DNA from: Hyphomicrobiales bacterium
GTDB lineage: Bacteria > Pseudomonadota > Alphaproteobacteria > Rhizobiales > Aestuariivirgaceae
Assembly: GCA_012032065.1 (NCBI GenBank)
Contig: JAAURV010000238.1
Location: forward strand, 1 to 5,128
Direction: 5' to 3'
Length of the DNA stretch: 5,128 nt
A model generated the notes under the pieces. That model ran no database searches. It saw only the letters and a program-made list of their open reading frames with translations, and was not told the DNA's origin. Made by a program: the position numbers and the translations under genes. Shown here in pieces: positions 5,033-5,128 of the stretch. Position 1 is the first letter of the stretch, and every line of letters begins with the position of its first letter.

Positions 5033-5128
5033 ATGCAGCAGCGCACAACCATCGCCGAGAAACTCCGGCTCAAGTCAGCGGACTTGACCGCCGCCGAGAG
5101 GAAGCTCACGGCGGCGCTGCTCGCCAAC
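5033..5128 (+). CDS. MurR/RpiR-family transcriptional regulator (N-terminal fragment)
   Basis: Only 32 codons lie in the window, from ATG 5033 in frame to the edge. The peptide IAEKLRLKSADLTAAERKLT (7-26), continuing AALLAN (27-32), is the first helices of the RpiR-type helix-turn-helix domain (pattern 'I...L..LT.AER.IA..LL..'). The SIS sugar-phosphate-binding domain typical of this family would lie outside, so the full class is not proven. Such regulators respond to a pathway metabolite and often sit divergent from the operon they control. The 83-bp shared gap makes the amidohydrolase-ligase operon the obvious target. The ribosome binding site is poor (GGGA, about 8-10 bases upstream), so another start cannot be excluded. 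Confidence 0.65.
   Translation, partial: MQQRTTIAEKLRLKSADLTAAERKLTAALLAN

Noticed and set aside
1..5128. CRISPR arrays, tRNA or rRNA genes, insertion-sequence ends, attachment sites
   Set aside because: No regularly spaced repeats, cloverleaf sequence, transposase-like protein or terminal inverted repeats were seen, including at the edges of the TA cassette.

Overview
The window looks like ordinary chromosome of an alphaproteobacterium, probably of the order Hyphomicrobiales (a Bradyrhizobium/Rhodopseudomonas-like lineage). This rests on GC-rich codon use, the families present and their order; no rRNA or other marker gene is available. There is no tRNA, rRNA, CRISPR array or insertion sequence. 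Genes are tightly packed and no gap exceeds about 85 bases.

Left part (1-738). A MoaD/ThiS-type ubiquitin-like small protein runs off the left edge on the minus strand. It is divergent from a secreted PCu(A)C-like (copper chaperone family) protein on the plus strand. Three of the four usual copper ligands of the latter appear to be missing.

Main minus-strand cluster (4949 down to about 735). In transcription order it holds an N-formylglutamate amidohydrolase-family protein, a glutamine synthetase-like gamma-glutamyl-amide ligase, a two-gene toxin-antitoxin module, and an iron-containing alcohol dehydrogenase. A good sigma70-type promoter (TTGACA-17-AATTAT) precedes the first gene. Divergent from it, at the right edge, is the start of a MurR/RpiR-family regulator. 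A ligase, a dehydrogenase and an amidohydrolase together suggest use of an amine or amino alcohol through gamma-glutamylated intermediates. The true substrate cannot be read from the sequence.

The most interesting piece is the toxin-antitoxin module (1913-2748), which sits between the ligase and the dehydrogenase and is visibly more AT-rich upstream. The toxin is a VapC-type PIN RNase with all four acidic residues. The proposed antitoxin is not a classical VapB or Phd. It joins an N-terminal DUF7662-like domain to a C-terminal tail of the kind type II antitoxins use to bind PIN toxins. The genes overlap by GTGA, and a 12-bp-period direct repeat lies just upstream as a candidate autoregulatory operator.

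The second oddity is the dehydrogenase 3' end. Conserved sequence ends at about residue 384, but the frame stays open to residue 516, reading antisense through almost the whole PCu(A)C-like gene. Removing one base near 740 would restore a stop at 735-737, overlapping the stop of the convergent gene. A frameshift, or a sequence error, is the likely explanation.
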